A stretch of DNA of 51,450 nt from Flavobacteriaceae bacterium (GCA_017858055.1 JAFMCA010000016.1:1-51450); one strand, 5' to 3'. Shown: positions 33,619 to 42,733, counted from the first letter of the stretch. The notes: generated by a model not told the origin, from the letters alone. Numbers and translations: made by a program.

Positions 33619-34337
33619 ACAGACTTTATTTTATAGGTTTTTGAGGCGATGCCCTTCTCAATGGATTTGTATTCCGATTTTGTAATGGGATAAAATTCAA
33701 TTTGATCTCCGGCTTGAGCAAAACAGGGACTCTTCTTAGAAGGTTGAAAAAGTGGATAAGGAGTTCTTCCAATGATGTGCCATCCTCCAGGACTTTCCTG
33801 TGGATATATTCCTGTTTGTTGTCCCCCAATTCCGATACTGCCCGGGGAAACTTTGGGTGAGGGTTTGGACTTTCTAGGAATGTTCAAAATTTTTGGAAGT
33901 CCATCGAGATAGAGGAATCCAGGAAGAAATCCAATAAAATAGACTAGATAGCAAACACTATGGTGAGTTTTAACGAGTTCTTTTACACTCATTTGTAGTT
34001 TTTGTGCGGAAACTTCTAGGTCAATGCCAAATTCTTTTCCATAATAAACTGGAATTTTCCAAAGTTTCCCTTTTTGAATTTCAAAGGGAGGGATATTCTC
34101 ATAAAGTGATTGTAGGATTTCTTTGAATTTGGAGGGGGAGTTTATTTTATTTTTATAAAAAACCATCAGTGAACAATACCCTTGGGTAATTTGAATGACA
34201 TCCTCTGAATGGAGTAAAATTTCTTTTTTAAAGGCGATAAGTAAACACAAAAGAGCTTCGCTGGGTTCTGAATCCCATTCCAAAAGCACCACTTGGGGTT
34301 GCATTAAATAAAAGCGAAAAGCCAATTTAGGCATCAT
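33615..34337 (-). CDS. pxpB: 5-oxoprolinase subunit B (KipI family)
   Basis: This is the KipI-like subunit of 5-oxoprolinase. The C-terminal half carries the family signature FIGFLPGFLYLDGLP, SKPSPKVSPGSIGIGGQQTGIYP and ESPGGWHIIGRTPY. The 240 residues from ATG 34337 match the family; a second ATG follows at once (34334). The frame is open further up to 34418, but that overlaps pxpA strongly and lacks family similarity, so I reject it. Overlap with pxpA is 11 nt. Confidence 0.94.
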   Translation of the reverse strand: MMPKLAFRFYLMQPQVVLLEWDSEPSEALLCLLIAFKKEILLHSEDVIQITQGYCSLMVFYKNKINSPSKFKEILQSLYENIPPFEIQKGKLWKIPVYYGKEFGIDLEVSAQKLQMSVKELVKTHHSVCYLVYFIGFLPGFLYLDGLPKILNIPRKSKPSPKVSPGSIGIGGQQTGIYPQESPGGWHIIGRTPYPLFQPSKKSPCFAQAGDQIEFYPITKSEYKSIEKGIASKTYKIKSV

Positions 34338-35064
34338 GGATTGAAGTGTTGCTTTCTTGAAATTTTTCCAAGACAAATTTGAGGTTTTGTGATGCATTTG
34401 GATGATCTCCATGCACACAAATGGTGTCTGATTTAACAGAAATCCATTGGTTGCTGATGGTTTTAATGCGTTGGTGCACCACCAAATTATAAAAACGTTC
34501 GTTTAATTGAGCTGTTGATTGAAGTATAGCCCCTTGCTGATTTCTGGGAACGAGGAGTCCATCGTCCTGATAGGCCCGATCTAAAAAAGTTTCTTCCCAG
34601 ATTTCAAAGCCTTTATTTTCTGCGATTTTACCGAATAGACTTCCAGGAGCTGTTATAAAAACAACTGAGGGACAAAGGGATTTAGCTGCGGCAATTAGTG
34701 TTTTAGCAACTTTACGATCCCTGGAGCTGTCGTGATAAAGTGCCCCATGGGGCTTGATATGATGCAGTTTATTTGAATTTAGTTCCCTTAAAAGTGCAAT
34801 TAATTGATTTTCAATGCTTTTCTGGAGTTCTTTAGGCGTTAATTTTAGTGAACGTCTCCCAAAATATTCACGGTCGGGATAGGAGGGATGAGCCCCTATT
34901 CGAACCTGATAAGTTTGTGCAAGTTGAATGGTTTTTTGCATCTCCTCAGGACTTCCTGCATGAGCTCCACAGGCAATATTACAGGCTTGGATAAGGGGCA
35001 TAAGACTTTGATCGTCACCTATTGCCTCTCCGACATCTGCATTTATAGTGTATTTTATGTTCAT
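34327..35064 (-). CDS. pxpA: 5-oxoprolinase subunit A (LamB/YcsF family)
   Basis: This is the LamB/YcsF-type catalytic subunit. Conserved elements are INADVGEAIG, CNIACGAHAGSPEEM, VRIGAHPSYPDREYFGRR, HIKPHGALYHD and ICVHGDHPNA. The ATG at 35064 overlaps the NRAMP-like gene stop as TGATG. A TTG codon just before is not needed. It completes a pxpA-pxpB-pxpC set that recovers glutamate from 5-oxoproline, a by-product of glutamine breakdown. Confidence 0.95.
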   Translation of the reverse strand: MNIKYTINADVGEAIGDDQSLMPLIQACNIACGAHAGSPEEMQKTIQLAQTYQVRIGAHPSYPDREYFGRRSLKLTPKELQKSIENQLIALLRELNSNKLHHIKPHGALYHDSSRDRKVAKTLIAAAKSLCPSVVFITAPGSLFGKIAENKGFEIWEETFLDRAYQDDGLLVPRNQQGAILQSTAQLNERFYNLVVHQRIKTISNQWISVKSDTICVHGDHPNASQNLKFVLEKFQESNTSIHDA

Positions 35065-36290
35065 CAAAAAAGTTGAAATACTGATCCTAGTGATCGCACA
35101 CTTAAAAATAAGGAAATAATCACAATTCCTAAGCCCAAAAGAGTTTGTAAAAGGGTGTATTTGAATTCCCCCAAAACACTTTCCTTATTCATAATCCACA
35201 GTAAAGTGGCAGCGATAATTGGCAATAAAATACCATTAGCAATTTGAGCAAATTGAATGATGAGAATGAATTTTAACTCTGTAGAGGCGAGGAGGGTTCC
35301 AATAAAAATGACGAACGCCCAGCTTCTTCGAAACCTTTTCGATTTTAAGTCGGCTTTCCATCCAAAACAGCCACAAACTACATAGGCTGCAGCTAAAGGG
35401 GCGGTAATGGAACTCGTTATTCCAGCGGCAAAGAGACCTATGGACAATAAAAATTTTGAAGCCTCCCCAAAAACAGGAGCCAATCCTAATGCCAAATCAG
35501 CAGCATTGTTGATTTCCATTACCTCCACACCCGCAGCAGTGACAATGACACTCATGGAAATTATCCCGCCTAAAATTAAGGCGATAACCATATCTTTTAA
35601 AGCAAAGGGCAATGCTGCTTTCGAGGACCATTTTTCTCTAACTAATTCTGTGTGTAAAAATAAATTGTAAGGAACAATAGTTGTTCCTACTAATCCAATA
35701 ATACTTAGCAAACTTCCTTTAGGAGTAGAAAAACGAAAAAGACCAGAAAAAAGTTGGGAAACCGAGGGACCGGTTGCAAAAGCTGTAATTAAAAAAGAGA
35801 GACTCATCAGAATAACTAGAAAAACGAGACTTCGTTCCAGTGCTTTATAGGTTCCGATCCAGAGTAAAAATGCAGCGCTAAATCCAATAAACAAGGGCAG
35901 AATCTTAAGCTTAAAAAAAGAAGTTTTCCATATCAAGGACCCCGTAAGAGTTTCTATACCCAAAGCCGCACCACTAATATTTCCAGCTTCATAGGCCGTA
36001 TTTCCGATCAGTATAGCACTAAAAATAAGGATAAGAATGAATTTCTGTATCCAAGGAGTTTTTATTTCACTTCGAAGGACATCAATAATGCTTTTTTGAC
36101 CGATCAGGCCAATTCGTACAGCCATCCCTTGAAGCACAATAGCAGCAGCGATAGACAATAAGATGGCCCACAATAAATCAAACTCATAGCGAACACCTAC
36201 CAAAGTACAAAGCGTAACTGTACCCGGACCTATAAAAGCCGCGGCGACTAAGGGACCAGGACCGATGTTTTTAAATAGGTTTTTAAACAT
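35064..36290 (-). CDS. NRAMP-family transporter-like protein of the pxp operon, metal ligands lost
   Basis: This 408-residue, ~11-helix membrane protein belongs to the NRAMP (LeuT-fold) family. It aligns well with NRAMP, but three ligands that bind the metal in true NRAMPs differ. The DPGN motif of helix 1 is GPGT (G21, T24), and the helix-6 Met is V206 in TTIVPYNL. It is the first gene of the operon and overlaps pxpA by 1 nt (TGATG). B. subtilis has a similar arrangement (ycsG beside ycsF/kipIA). I infer a substrate other than Mn/Fe, plausibly 5-oxoproline itself. An ordinary metal role cannot be fully excluded. Confidence 0.88.
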   Translation of the reverse strand: MFKNLFKNIGPGPLVAAAFIGPGTVTLCTLVGVRYEFDLLWAILLSIAAAIVLQGMAVRIGLIGQKSIIDVLRSEIKTPWIQKFILILIFSAILIGNTAYEAGNISGAALGIETLTGSLIWKTSFFKLKILPLFIGFSAAFLLWIGTYKALERSLVFLVILMSLSFLITAFATGPSVSQLFSGLFRFSTPKGSLLSIIGLVGTTIVPYNLFLHTELVREKWSSKAALPFALKDMVIALILGGIISMSVIVTAAGVEVMEINNAADLALGLAPVFGEASKFLLSIGLFAAGITSSITAPLAAAYVVCGCFGWKADLKSKRFRRSWAFVIFIGTLLASTELKFILIIQFAQIANGILLPIIAATLLWIMNKESVLGEFKYTLLQTLLGLGIVIISLFLSVRSLGSVFQLF

Positions 36291-36356
36291 TAGTTGGATT
36301 TCAGTTAAAGGTAGTTTTCTAATCGGAGCTTTACAAGTGTTGTGAAGCCTTCCAAA

Positions 36357-37124
36357 TTATTTCATTCCTTCAAAAACTCCAAGGCCAAAAAGCGCAAAAT
36401 CATATTTGACAGGATCCTTAGGATCCAATTTTCTTAAATTGGTATCTAATTCAAGAACGGCTTTTTGGTCGTTTTGTTTTCGTTTTAAGAGGCCTAAGCT
36501 CCGGGCAACATTTCCGCTGTGAACATCCAAAGGGCAGGAGAGTTGGGCACTGGAAAGCGTTTTCCAAATCCCAAAATCAACATGATTTTTTGAACTTCTA
36601 ACCATCCAGCGAAGAAACATATTAATGCGTTTCGCAGCAGAACCCCGTAAGGGATCTGCAACATGTTTTTGAGTTCGCTTTTCATGGTCCATTTCAAAAA
36701 AAAGGTTCCTAAAGTTATGGATGTTTTGCTCCAATCGCTCCTCAAGGGGTATTTTTGAAAAGGAAGCCTCCAGCCCTCCGTGAACGAGGTATAGTTGTTT
36801 TAATGCTTTGATGAAAAAACGCAAATCATTTCCGTTAAATGTTCGGTGAACAAAAGAATCCAATGCTTTTAAATCGGCTTCACGGTGATCGAGAACAAAG
36901 TGGTAGGGGTCATTTTCCATCAAGCTCATCATGCGTTGACCACTTTTAATAATGCTTTTCCGATTTCCCCAGGCGATGGAGGCCACAAGAAAAGCTGAAA
37001 TTTCAACATCTTCTTTTTTTTTAAAAGTATGCGGAATTTGAATGGGATCGTCCTCAAGAAAACGAATATTCTCGTAGGTCGATGCCTTGTAATTTAAAAA
37101 ATCTTCAAGTTCTATTGCGTTCAC
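36357..37124 (-). CDS. TIGR02757/DUF2400 family protein
   Basis: This is a 255-residue soluble protein of the TIGR02757 family. Recognisable parts are VASIAWGNRKSIIKSG, FVHRTFNGNDLRFF, FLRWMVRSS and CPLDVHSGNVARSLGL. The family has a helical fold related to DNA glycosylases, though function is not established. The start is GTG 37124, which overlaps the lolD stop (GTGA), so the two genes form a coupled unit. Confidence 0.88.
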   Translation of the reverse strand: MNAIELEDFLNYKASTYENIRFLEDDPIQIPHTFKKKEDVEISAFLVASIAWGNRKSIIKSGQRMMSLMENDPYHFVLDHREADLKALDSFVHRTFNGNDLRFFIKALKQLYLVHGGLEASFSKIPLEERLEQNIHNFRNLFFEMDHEKRTQKHVADPLRGSAAKRINMFLRWMVRSSKNHVDFGIWKTLSSAQLSCPLDVHSGNVARSLGLLKRKQNDQKAVLELDTNLRKLDPKDPVKYDFALFGLGVFEGMK

Positions 37125-37792
37125 GGCTTGATTTCTCCATCGATGATACGGATGCTTCGATCAGCTCTTTTGGCGAGATCCGTATTGTGCGTAACGATAA
37201 CAAAACTACAGTGTTGTTCTTCTCGTAATTCGAAAAATAAATCATGAAGCTGATCCGCATTTTCAGAATCCAAGTTCCCACTAGGTTCGTCCGCAAAAAT
37301 AATTTTTGGATTATTTATTAAAGCCCTGGCAACAGCCACACGTTGTTGCTCTCCTCCTGAGAGCTGGGTGGGTTTGTGTGTTGCTCTTTTTTCTATTCCT
37401 AAGCGTTTTAAAAGCCCCATTGCCTTTTCCTCCGCTTCTGCAGCCGCTGTTTGTCCTATCCATGTGGGTAAACAGATGTTTTCCAAAGCGGTAAACTCAG
37501 GTAAAAGTTCATGAAATTGGAAGATAAATCCCATATTTTGATTTCTGAATTGAGACAAGGCCTTATCGTTGAGTTGGGTAGTGTCTGTTCCGTTTAAATA
37601 AATATGACTGTTTGGACTGGGATTGGGACGATCTAAAGTCCCTAATATATGAAGTAGGGTTGTTTTACCCGCTCCAGAGGGACCTACTATGGTTACAATT
37701 TCGTTGGCTTCTATTTCAAGATCAATGGCATTTAAGACCTTTAAGTCCCCAAAGTTTTTAGAAATCTGAACAGCTTTTAATAATGGTTTCAT
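37121..37792 (-). CDS. lolD: ABC transporter ATPase, LolD type
   Basis: This is the ATPase of the lipoprotein-releasing Lol system or a close MacB-family relative. It has Walker [14 protein letters not shown]-loop [18 protein letters not shown], signature [14 protein letters not shown] and Walker [13 protein letters not shown]. The 223 residues fit LolD. It begins at ATG 37792; the frame extends to 37804 but adds four residues only. The LolC/LolE permeases are not in the window. A -7 element lies 10 nt upstream. Confidence 0.9.
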   Translation of the reverse strand: MKPLLKAVQISKNFGDLKVLNAIDLEIEANEIVTIVGPSGAGKTTLLHILGTLDRPNPSPNSHIYLNGTDTTQLNDKALSQFRNQNMGFIFQFHELLPEFTALENICLPTWIGQTAAAEAEEKAMGLLKRLGIEKRATHKPTQLSGGEQQRVAVARALINNPKIIFADEPSGNLDSENADQLHDLFFELREEQHCSFVIVTHNTDLAKRADRSIRIIDGEIKP

Positions 37793-37801
37793 GTGCAGCT
37801 T

Positions 37802-37809
37802 CAAATTTA
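37802..37809 (-). promoter_or_regulatory. -7 element for lolD-TIGR02757
   Basis: TAAATTTG on the minus strand ends 9 nt before the lolD ATG at 37792, suggesting a very short leader. No clear -33 TTG. Confidence 0.45.
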
Positions 37810-37911
37810 ATTCTTTTTATTTTCATCCTTTTATACAAATTCAAGAGATTCAACAAATGTTTAGTATCCCTACAGAATATTGGATTATCTCCGTATTTAG
37901 CTTCAACAAAA

Positions 37912-37942
37912 TTGGATTAAACCAGTCGTATTGCTATATTTG
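37912..37942 (+). promoter_or_regulatory. Consensus promoter of msrA-folE
   Basis: TTG at 37912-37914 and TATATTTG at 37935-37942 are 20 nt apart, a perfect match to TTG-N19-21-TAnnTTTG. The -7 element overlaps the TTG at 37931 where the longer MsrA frame would begin. That start would not be transcribed, and the TTG at 37964 is favoured. Confidence 0.75.
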
Positions 37943-37963
37943 TTTAACTATATAAAATTAAAG

Positions 37964-38509
37964 TTGATCAAAACTATTTATTTAGCGGGTGGTTGTTTTT
38001 GGTGTACAGAGGCTGTATTTAAAGAAATTAAAGGAGTAGTTGAGGTTATTCCTGGATACATCGATGGAACGATCAAAAATCCAGCCTATCGAGAGGTTTG
38101 TACAGGAAGAACGGGACATACAGAGGCAATTTCTGTTCGCTATGACACTACACAAGTACAACTTACCGATTTACTCTTAATCTTTTTCAATACTCATGAT
38201 CCGACAACGCTCAACCGTCAAGGAAACGATATAGGTACTCAATATCGATCAGGGATTTATTATACAGAGGACGAACAAAAAGGAATTGCTCAATTCGTAA
38301 TCGACCAACTGGAAACGGAAGCTGTTTTTGACCAAAAGATTGTAACTGAAATAAAAGAAGCCACACCCTTTTACGAGGCTGAAGCCGAGCATCACGATTA
38401 TTATAATCAAAACAAAGAGCAGCCCTATTGCGTCTATAGTATCCATCCAAAGATGGAGAAGCTAAAACACTATTTTTCTAATTATTTAAACACAGCTTAT
38501 GAACGATAA
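37964..38509 (+). CDS. msrA: Peptide-methionine (S)-S-oxide reductase MsrA
   Basis: This enzyme repairs oxidised methionine in proteins. The active-site motif [11 protein letters not shown] with the catalytic Cys follows the start closely ([14 protein letters not shown]). Also seen are [14 protein letters not shown] and [19 protein letters not shown]. The 181 residues match the family. The start is TTG 37964; it begins about 15 nt after the expected transcription start of the promoter at 37912-37942. The end overlaps folE by 11 nt. Confidence 0.95.
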   Translation: MIKTIYLAGGCFWCTEAVFKEIKGVVEVIPGYIDGTIKNPAYREVCTGRTGHTEAISVRYDTTQVQLTDLLLIFFNTHDPTTLNRQGNDIGTQYRSGIYYTEDEQKGIAQFVIDQLETEAVFDQKIVTEIKEATPFYEAEAEHHDYYNQNKEQPYCVYSIHPKMEKLKHYFSNYLNTAYER

Positions 38510-39092
38510 TTTCGACATAGAAACCTTTCCAATTTCAGATGAGATCAAAAAAAATTACGAAGACATCATTCATCTATTGGGTGAAGATAAACTTCGTGAA
38601 GGGTTGCTCAAAACTCCGGAACGAGCTGCCAAAGCGATGAAATTTCTGACCGAAGGGTATGAACAAGATCCCAAGCAAATTCTTCAGAGCGCTATGTTTG
38701 AGGAGACCTATAATGAAATGGTCATTGTTAAAGATATCGAATTGTATTCCTTATGTGAACATCATATGTTGCCGTTTTTTGGAAAGGCTCATATTGCTTA
38801 TATACCCAACGGGCATATCGTAGGACTGAGCAAAATTCCGCGAGTTGTTGATGTTTTCGCTCGACGACTACAAGTGCAAGAACGCCTAACAGAACAAATC
38901 TTGGATTGTATCAACGACACGCTTCAGCCCAATGGGGTTGCCGTGGTTATTGAGGCTTCTCACATGTGTATGATGATGCGTGGGGTTCAAAAACAAAACT
39001 CCAACACAACCACATCAGGATTTAGAGGAGCTTTTAAGGATACAGATACTCGAAATGAATTTTTAAAATTGATTAGCTCAAGATTATCTTAA
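38499..39092 (+). CDS. folE: GTP cyclohydrolase I
   Basis: This is the first enzyme of tetrahydrofolate and pterin synthesis, converting GTP to dihydroneopterin triphosphate. The zinc site is shown by [20 protein letters not shown] and [11 protein letters not shown]. The 197 residues match the bacterial enzyme. It overlaps msrA by 11 nt, so translation is probably coupled. Its product feeds the pterin pool that the dehydratase at 12113 would act on, though those genes are far apart. It converges on the DUF6787-like gene with a 4-nt overlap. Confidence 0.96.
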   Translation: MNDNFDIETFPISDEIKKNYEDIIHLLGEDKLREGLLKTPERAAKAMKFLTEGYEQDPKQILQSAMFEETYNEMVIVKDIELYSLCEHHMLPFFGKAHIAYIPNGHIVGLSKIPRVVDVFARRLQVQERLTEQILDCINDTLQPNGVAVVIEASHMCMMMRGVQKQNSNTTTSGFRGAFKDTDTRNEFLKLISSRLS

Positions 39093-39421
39093 TCCTGCTC
39101 CTTAAAAAACCGTTTTAATCCCATACGGCTGAGGATCTTTTTTTCAAAATTCCAAAAAAATCGGAATTGTAAAAACAAGGTGCCAAAAAATAAAAGTAAA
39201 ACTTGGTAAACCGGGAATACAATTAAAATGCGGATAATCCAATATAGAAATTTACCTCCTATGATATTTTGGAAGGTATCGGGGTAAAGATGAAAAAAAT
39301 TGAGAATTGGTTTTGCAACACGTACACTCATGGACCCCGTAATTCCAAAAACAATGAAAATCACTACCAATTGAAAATTAGAAGTGATTTTCCATTTATT
39401 CTTTAAACGATCAAAATACAA
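39089..39421 (-). CDS. Small membrane protein, DUF6787-like
   Basis: This 110-residue protein has three hydrophobic segments ([39 protein letters not shown] and a weaker middle part) between basic ends. [15 protein letters not shown] at the start resembles a flavobacterial family usually assigned to DUF6787. The start is TTG 39421, 6 nt after the serA stop, suggesting it is the last gene of the serine operon. Function is unknown. Confidence 0.7.
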   Translation of the reverse strand: MYFDRLKNKWKITSNFQLVVIFIVFGITGSMSVRVAKPILNFFHLYPDTFQNIIGGKFLYWIIRILIVFPVYQVLLLFFGTLFLQFRFFWNFEKKILSRMGLKRFFKEQD

Positions 39422-39427
39422 ATTTGC

Positions 39428-40378
39428 TTATTTAAGTAAGGTTGCGATTTGACTTGCAAGTTCTTCCCCAATGCGATCTTGTGCCTCTAATGTTGCTGCT
39501 CCGATATGAGGAGTTAACGATATTTTATCGTGCATAAGCAACTTAATTTCGGGCTTCGGTTCATTTTCAAAAGTATCTAGAGCAGCAAAGGAAAGCTGAC
39601 CAGAATCTAGGGCATTTATCAGCGCGACCTCGTCAACAACACCCCCACGAGCTGCATTGACCAGTACTGCACCTTTCTTCATTTTGGCTAGTGCCGCATG
39701 ATCGATGACGTATTCCTTTTGTGCAGGAACGTGCAGACTAATAAAGTCTGATTCTGAAAGGACGCTATCCATATCTTGAGTTACGATTTCTTCTGAAACG
39801 GAAGCACCAGAATACAAAGAAACGGTAACAGTAGCTTTGTCGATAAACTTATCTGTTGCGATCACCTTCATCCCCACTCCTAGACCGATTTTAGCAACTT
39901 CTTGTCCAATTCGACCGAAACCGATAATACCTAAGGTTTTTCCTCTTAATTCGACTCCATTAGCATAAGCCTTTTTCAAACCTTTGAAGTTTGTTTCTCC
40001 CTCTAAAGGCATGTTTCGATTCGAATCATACAGGAAACGAACTCCTCCGTATAAATGAGCAAAAACCAATTCTGCAACGGAAGCTGAGGAAGATGCAGGG
40101 GTGTTAATTACATGCAACCCTTTTGATTTAGCGTATTCTACATCTATATTGTCCATTCCAACACCACCTCGACCAATAAGTTTTAAATTAGGACAGCGAT
40201 CAATTAATTCTTTTCTAGCAGTAGTGGCACTCCGAACAAGTAAGCCAGAAATATTGTTTGAATTGATGTAATCTGCCAATTGTTCTTGAGCTACGTTAAC
40301 CGTAATAATTTCAAAACCACTTGCGGTTAGGGCATCAATTCCAGATTGAGAAATTCCATCGTTAGCTAATATTTTCAT
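39428..40378 (-). CDS. serA: D-3-phosphoglycerate dehydrogenase, short form
   Basis: This enzyme oxidises 3-phosphoglycerate to 3-phosphohydroxypyruvate with NAD, the first committed step of serine synthesis. The NAD fold shows LGIIGFGRIGQEVAK; catalytic elements are NAARGGVV (Arg), FENEPKPE (Glu) and LTPHIGAAT (His). The 316 residues lack the ACT regulatory domain of E. coli SerA, so serine feedback via ACT is not expected. It follows serC by 27 nt. Confidence 0.95.
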   Translation of the reverse strand: MKILANDGISQSGIDALTASGFEIITVNVAQEQLADYINSNNISGLLVRSATTARKELIDRCPNLKLIGRGGVGMDNIDVEYAKSKGLHVINTPASSSASVAELVFAHLYGGVRFLYDSNRNMPLEGETNFKGLKKAYANGVELRGKTLGIIGFGRIGQEVAKIGLGVGMKVIATDKFIDKATVTVSLYSGASVSEEIVTQDMDSVLSESDFISLHVPAQKEYVIDHAALAKMKKGAVLVNAARGGVVDEVALINALDSGQLSFAALDTFENEPKPEIKLLMHDKISLTPHIGAATLEAQDRIGEELASQIATLLK

Positions 40379-40405
40379 TTTCTATATATTTAATTTTTTG
40401 ATCAC

Positions 40406-41470
40406 TTATTGTTGTTCCTCTAGGATTTGCATACAATTCACTAAAGTCTCTACACTTTCAATCGATAGTGCATTATACATTGAGGCTCTGTAGCCACCAA
40501 CAGATCGGTGACCTTTCAAACCACTGATTCCAGCAGCTTCACAAAGAGCATCGAATGCTGCTGTAAGATTGGGATCTTTTAAATTGAACGTAGCGTTCAT
40601 ATCACTTCGGTCTTCTTTGTTGGCAAACCCTACGAATAGGGAGTTGCGATCAATTTCACCGTAAAGCAAGGTGGCTTTGATTGCATTTTTTTCTCCTAAA
40701 GCGGCTATACCTCCTTGAGCATCAATCCAACGCAAGGTGAGCATGGATGTATATACTGCAAACACAGGTGGGGTATTGAACATGCTTTCACCGTCAATAT
40801 GCACTTGATAGCTCAACATCGAAGGAATCACACGACTTACTTTCCCAAGTAAAGAATCTTTGATGATTACAAGGGTGGTACCTGCAGGGCCCATATTTTT
40901 TTGAGCTCCAGCATAAAAAAGATCAAATTTTGAATAGTCCAAAGCTCTTGAGAAAATATCTGAACTCATGTCTGCAACCAAAGGGACACTGGTTTGTGGA
41001 ATGTCTTTGTACTGTGTTCCAAAAATGGTATTGTTGGTTGTTAAATGAAGGTAATCTAAATCTGTGGGGATGTCATACCCTTTTGGGATATAGTTGTAAT
41101 TCTGATCTTTGGAACTGGCTATTTCGAGGACTTCACCAAAAAGCTTTGCTTCTTTCATGGCCTTGTTCGACCAAGTTCCTGTGTTGAGGTAACCTGCCTT
41201 TTTTTCTAATAAATTATATGCTGTCATCAAAAACTGAAGACTTGCTCCCCCTTGAAGGAATATTGCTTTATAGCCTTTATTTTCTAAACCGGTCAATTTT
41301 AATGCTAATGCACAAGCTTCATCCATAATTTGAATAAAGGCTTTACTGCGATGCGAGATTTCAATTAAAGAGAGTTTAGAAGAATCGAGTTCTTTTACTG
41401 CCTCTGCGGCTTGTAGCATTACTTCTTGTGGTAGAATAGAAGGTCCTGCACTAAAGTTGTGGAGTTTCAT
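40406..41470 (-). CDS. serC: Phosphoserine aminotransferase
   Basis: This PLP enzyme makes phosphoserine from 3-phosphohydroxypyruvate and glutamate. The PLP Lys is in YAGAQKNMGPAGTTLVI; HNFSAGPSILP opens the protein and HRSVGGYRASMYN closes it, as in all SerC. I use ATG 41470; a TTG two codons up also exists. The 354 residues match. A 169-nt gap upstream, with no exact -7 element, separates it from the LuxC-like gene. It is immediately followed by serA. Confidence 0.96.
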   Translation of the reverse strand: MKLHNFSAGPSILPQEVMLQAAEAVKELDSSKLSLIEISHRSKAFIQIMDEACALALKLTGLENKGYKAIFLQGGASLQFLMTAYNLLEKKAGYLNTGTWSNKAMKEAKLFGEVLEIASSKDQNYNYIPKGYDIPTDLDYLHLTTNNTIFGTQYKDIPQTSVPLVADMSSDIFSRALDYSKFDLFYAGAQKNMGPAGTTLVIIKDSLLGKVSRVIPSMLSYQVHIDGESMFNTPPVFAVYTSMLTLRWIDAQGGIAALGEKNAIKATLLYGEIDRNSLFVGFANKEDRSDMNATFNLKDPNLTAAFDALCEAAGISGLKGHRSVGGYRASMYNALSIESVETLVNCMQILEEQQ

Positions 41471-41645
41471 AGCCAATTTTGAAGAATTATTTCAATTTTT
41501 AAAATGCAAATATTGTGATTCCCCGATAAATTCTAGGGTATTTACAAGTGTTTTTTTTTGTGGAGTTGTTAACAGTAAGTAAAGCAAATACAAATAAGAG
41601 TAGAAGACAAGGATTTTCAATTTGTAAAAACTATCCAGGAACAGT

Positions 41646-42671
41646 TTACAAGGACTCTAAAAATGCGAGTGTATCGATGCCGTCGGCATAGTCGTTTAAC
41701 TCAGGTTGTTGTGCTTTTCCAAATGGGATTGCATTGGGAATACTCCTGTTGGAGACGATGCATTGAATTTGTTCGGATTTTTCCTGGAGTTCTTTTGTTA
41801 AGTCCTCTATATTTTGATAATATTCGTAGTGAAGACAAGCAATGGGTGCACTAAACGAGGGGTCTTTTTTGAGCATAAAAAATCCATTTTCTAGAAAATC
41901 AAATTCACTCATTAAAAACACCGCTTTATTGTAGTCATAGTTGTTGGCATATTTGGCGTGTTGAATGACTTCTGCATGAGGATAAAGCCCTCCAAAAAGA
42001 AGGTCCAAATCAAAGCTTTCGGGAAGGTAAACTTTTGAAACGTTACGACATCCCAATCCAAAATATTGCATAATATCATTTCCTAAGTTTAAGAAATCCT
42101 CTTTGCTTTCTGTTCCCTCCAGCACGGCGACACCATTTCTGTTTTTTCTAATGATATGTGGGTAAGTACCAAAATAATGTTCAAAATATCGACCTGAATT
42201 ATTTGATCCTGTGGCAATAACTGCGTCGAATTTTTTAAAGGGTTCTGTTGTGTATTGAAAACAGGTTTCTCCTGATTCCTGCTCTAAAAACTGAGTCATG
42301 AAGGGGAGGAGGTAAGTGTCTTTGGAGGCACATTTTACTATTGCGTGATGACCACTGAGCCAAACACAAATTAAATCATGAAAGCCTACCATTGGAATAT
42401 TCCCCGCCAAGATGATCGCAACTTGTTTTGGTCGGGTTTTGGAGGTTATAGTATAGGCGTTCAGCCATTGAACGATTCGGTTTTCAATTAAGGCATTCCC
42501 CCAGTCTTTTATCGCTTTATGGACAGTCTCTTGAGTAAACCAAGAATTGGCAATTTTAGCTTTCGCAATAGCCTCAATTAGGGGTTGGTATTTTTTTTCT
42601 TCACCGTTAAAATGACGCAAATAATCACCGAGTTTGATAAGGGCTTCAAGGTGTTTTAAGTTTGACGTCAT
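41646..42671 (-). CDS. LuxC-like acyl-CoA reductase
   Basis: This 341-residue protein belongs to the acyl-CoA reductase LuxC family, with the ALDH-like fold. VAIILAGNIPMVGFHD near residue 95, VIATGSNNSGRYF and FGLGCRNVSKVYLP fit the family; the Cys in GLGCRNV would be the acyl carrier. It is not a bioluminescence gene: there is no LuxA, LuxB, LuxD or LuxE around. The gene diverges from a ferredoxin gene, a possible electron source. Its physiological substrate is unknown. Confidence 0.87.
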   Translation of the reverse strand: MTSNLKHLEALIKLGDYLRHFNGEEKKYQPLIEAIAKAKIANSWFTQETVHKAIKDWGNALIENRIVQWLNAYTITSKTRPKQVAIILAGNIPMVGFHDLICVWLSGHHAIVKCASKDTYLLPFMTQFLEQESGETCFQYTTEPFKKFDAVIATGSNNSGRYFEHYFGTYPHIIRKNRNGVAVLEGTESKEDFLNLGNDIMQYFGLGCRNVSKVYLPESFDLDLLFGGLYPHAEVIQHAKYANNYDYNKAVFLMSEFDFLENGFFMLKKDPSFSAPIACLHYEYYQNIEDLTKELQEKSEQIQCIVSNRSIPNAIPFGKAQQPELNDYADGIDTLAFLESL

Positions 42672-42675
42672 TTCT

Positions 42676-42706
42676 TTGTTCAGTATAGTGGAAGGTCTTA
42701 TTTTTG
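42676..42706 (+). promoter_or_regulatory. Consensus promoter of the ferredoxin gene
   Basis: TTG at 42676-42678 and TATTTTTG at 42699-42706 have 20 nt between them. The element covers the TTG at 42704 where a longer frame could begin, which decides for the ATG at 42734. Confidence 0.7.
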
Positions 42707-42708
42707 CA

Positions 42709-42716
42709 CAAATGTA
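42709..42716 (-). promoter_or_regulatory. -7 element for the LuxC-like gene
   Basis: TACATTTG on the minus strand is 37 nt before the start at 42671. It lies only 2 nt from the -7 element of the ferredoxin promoter on the other strand, so the two transcripts probably overlap at their 5' ends. Confidence 0.5.
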
Positions 42717-42733
42717 AGGAAAGAAAAACTGCT

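Noticed and set aside
41477-41645. Search for a promoter before serC
   Set aside because: Only a one-mismatch site (AATATTTG) is present and no TTG lies at the right distance, so no element is annotated in this 169-nt gap.
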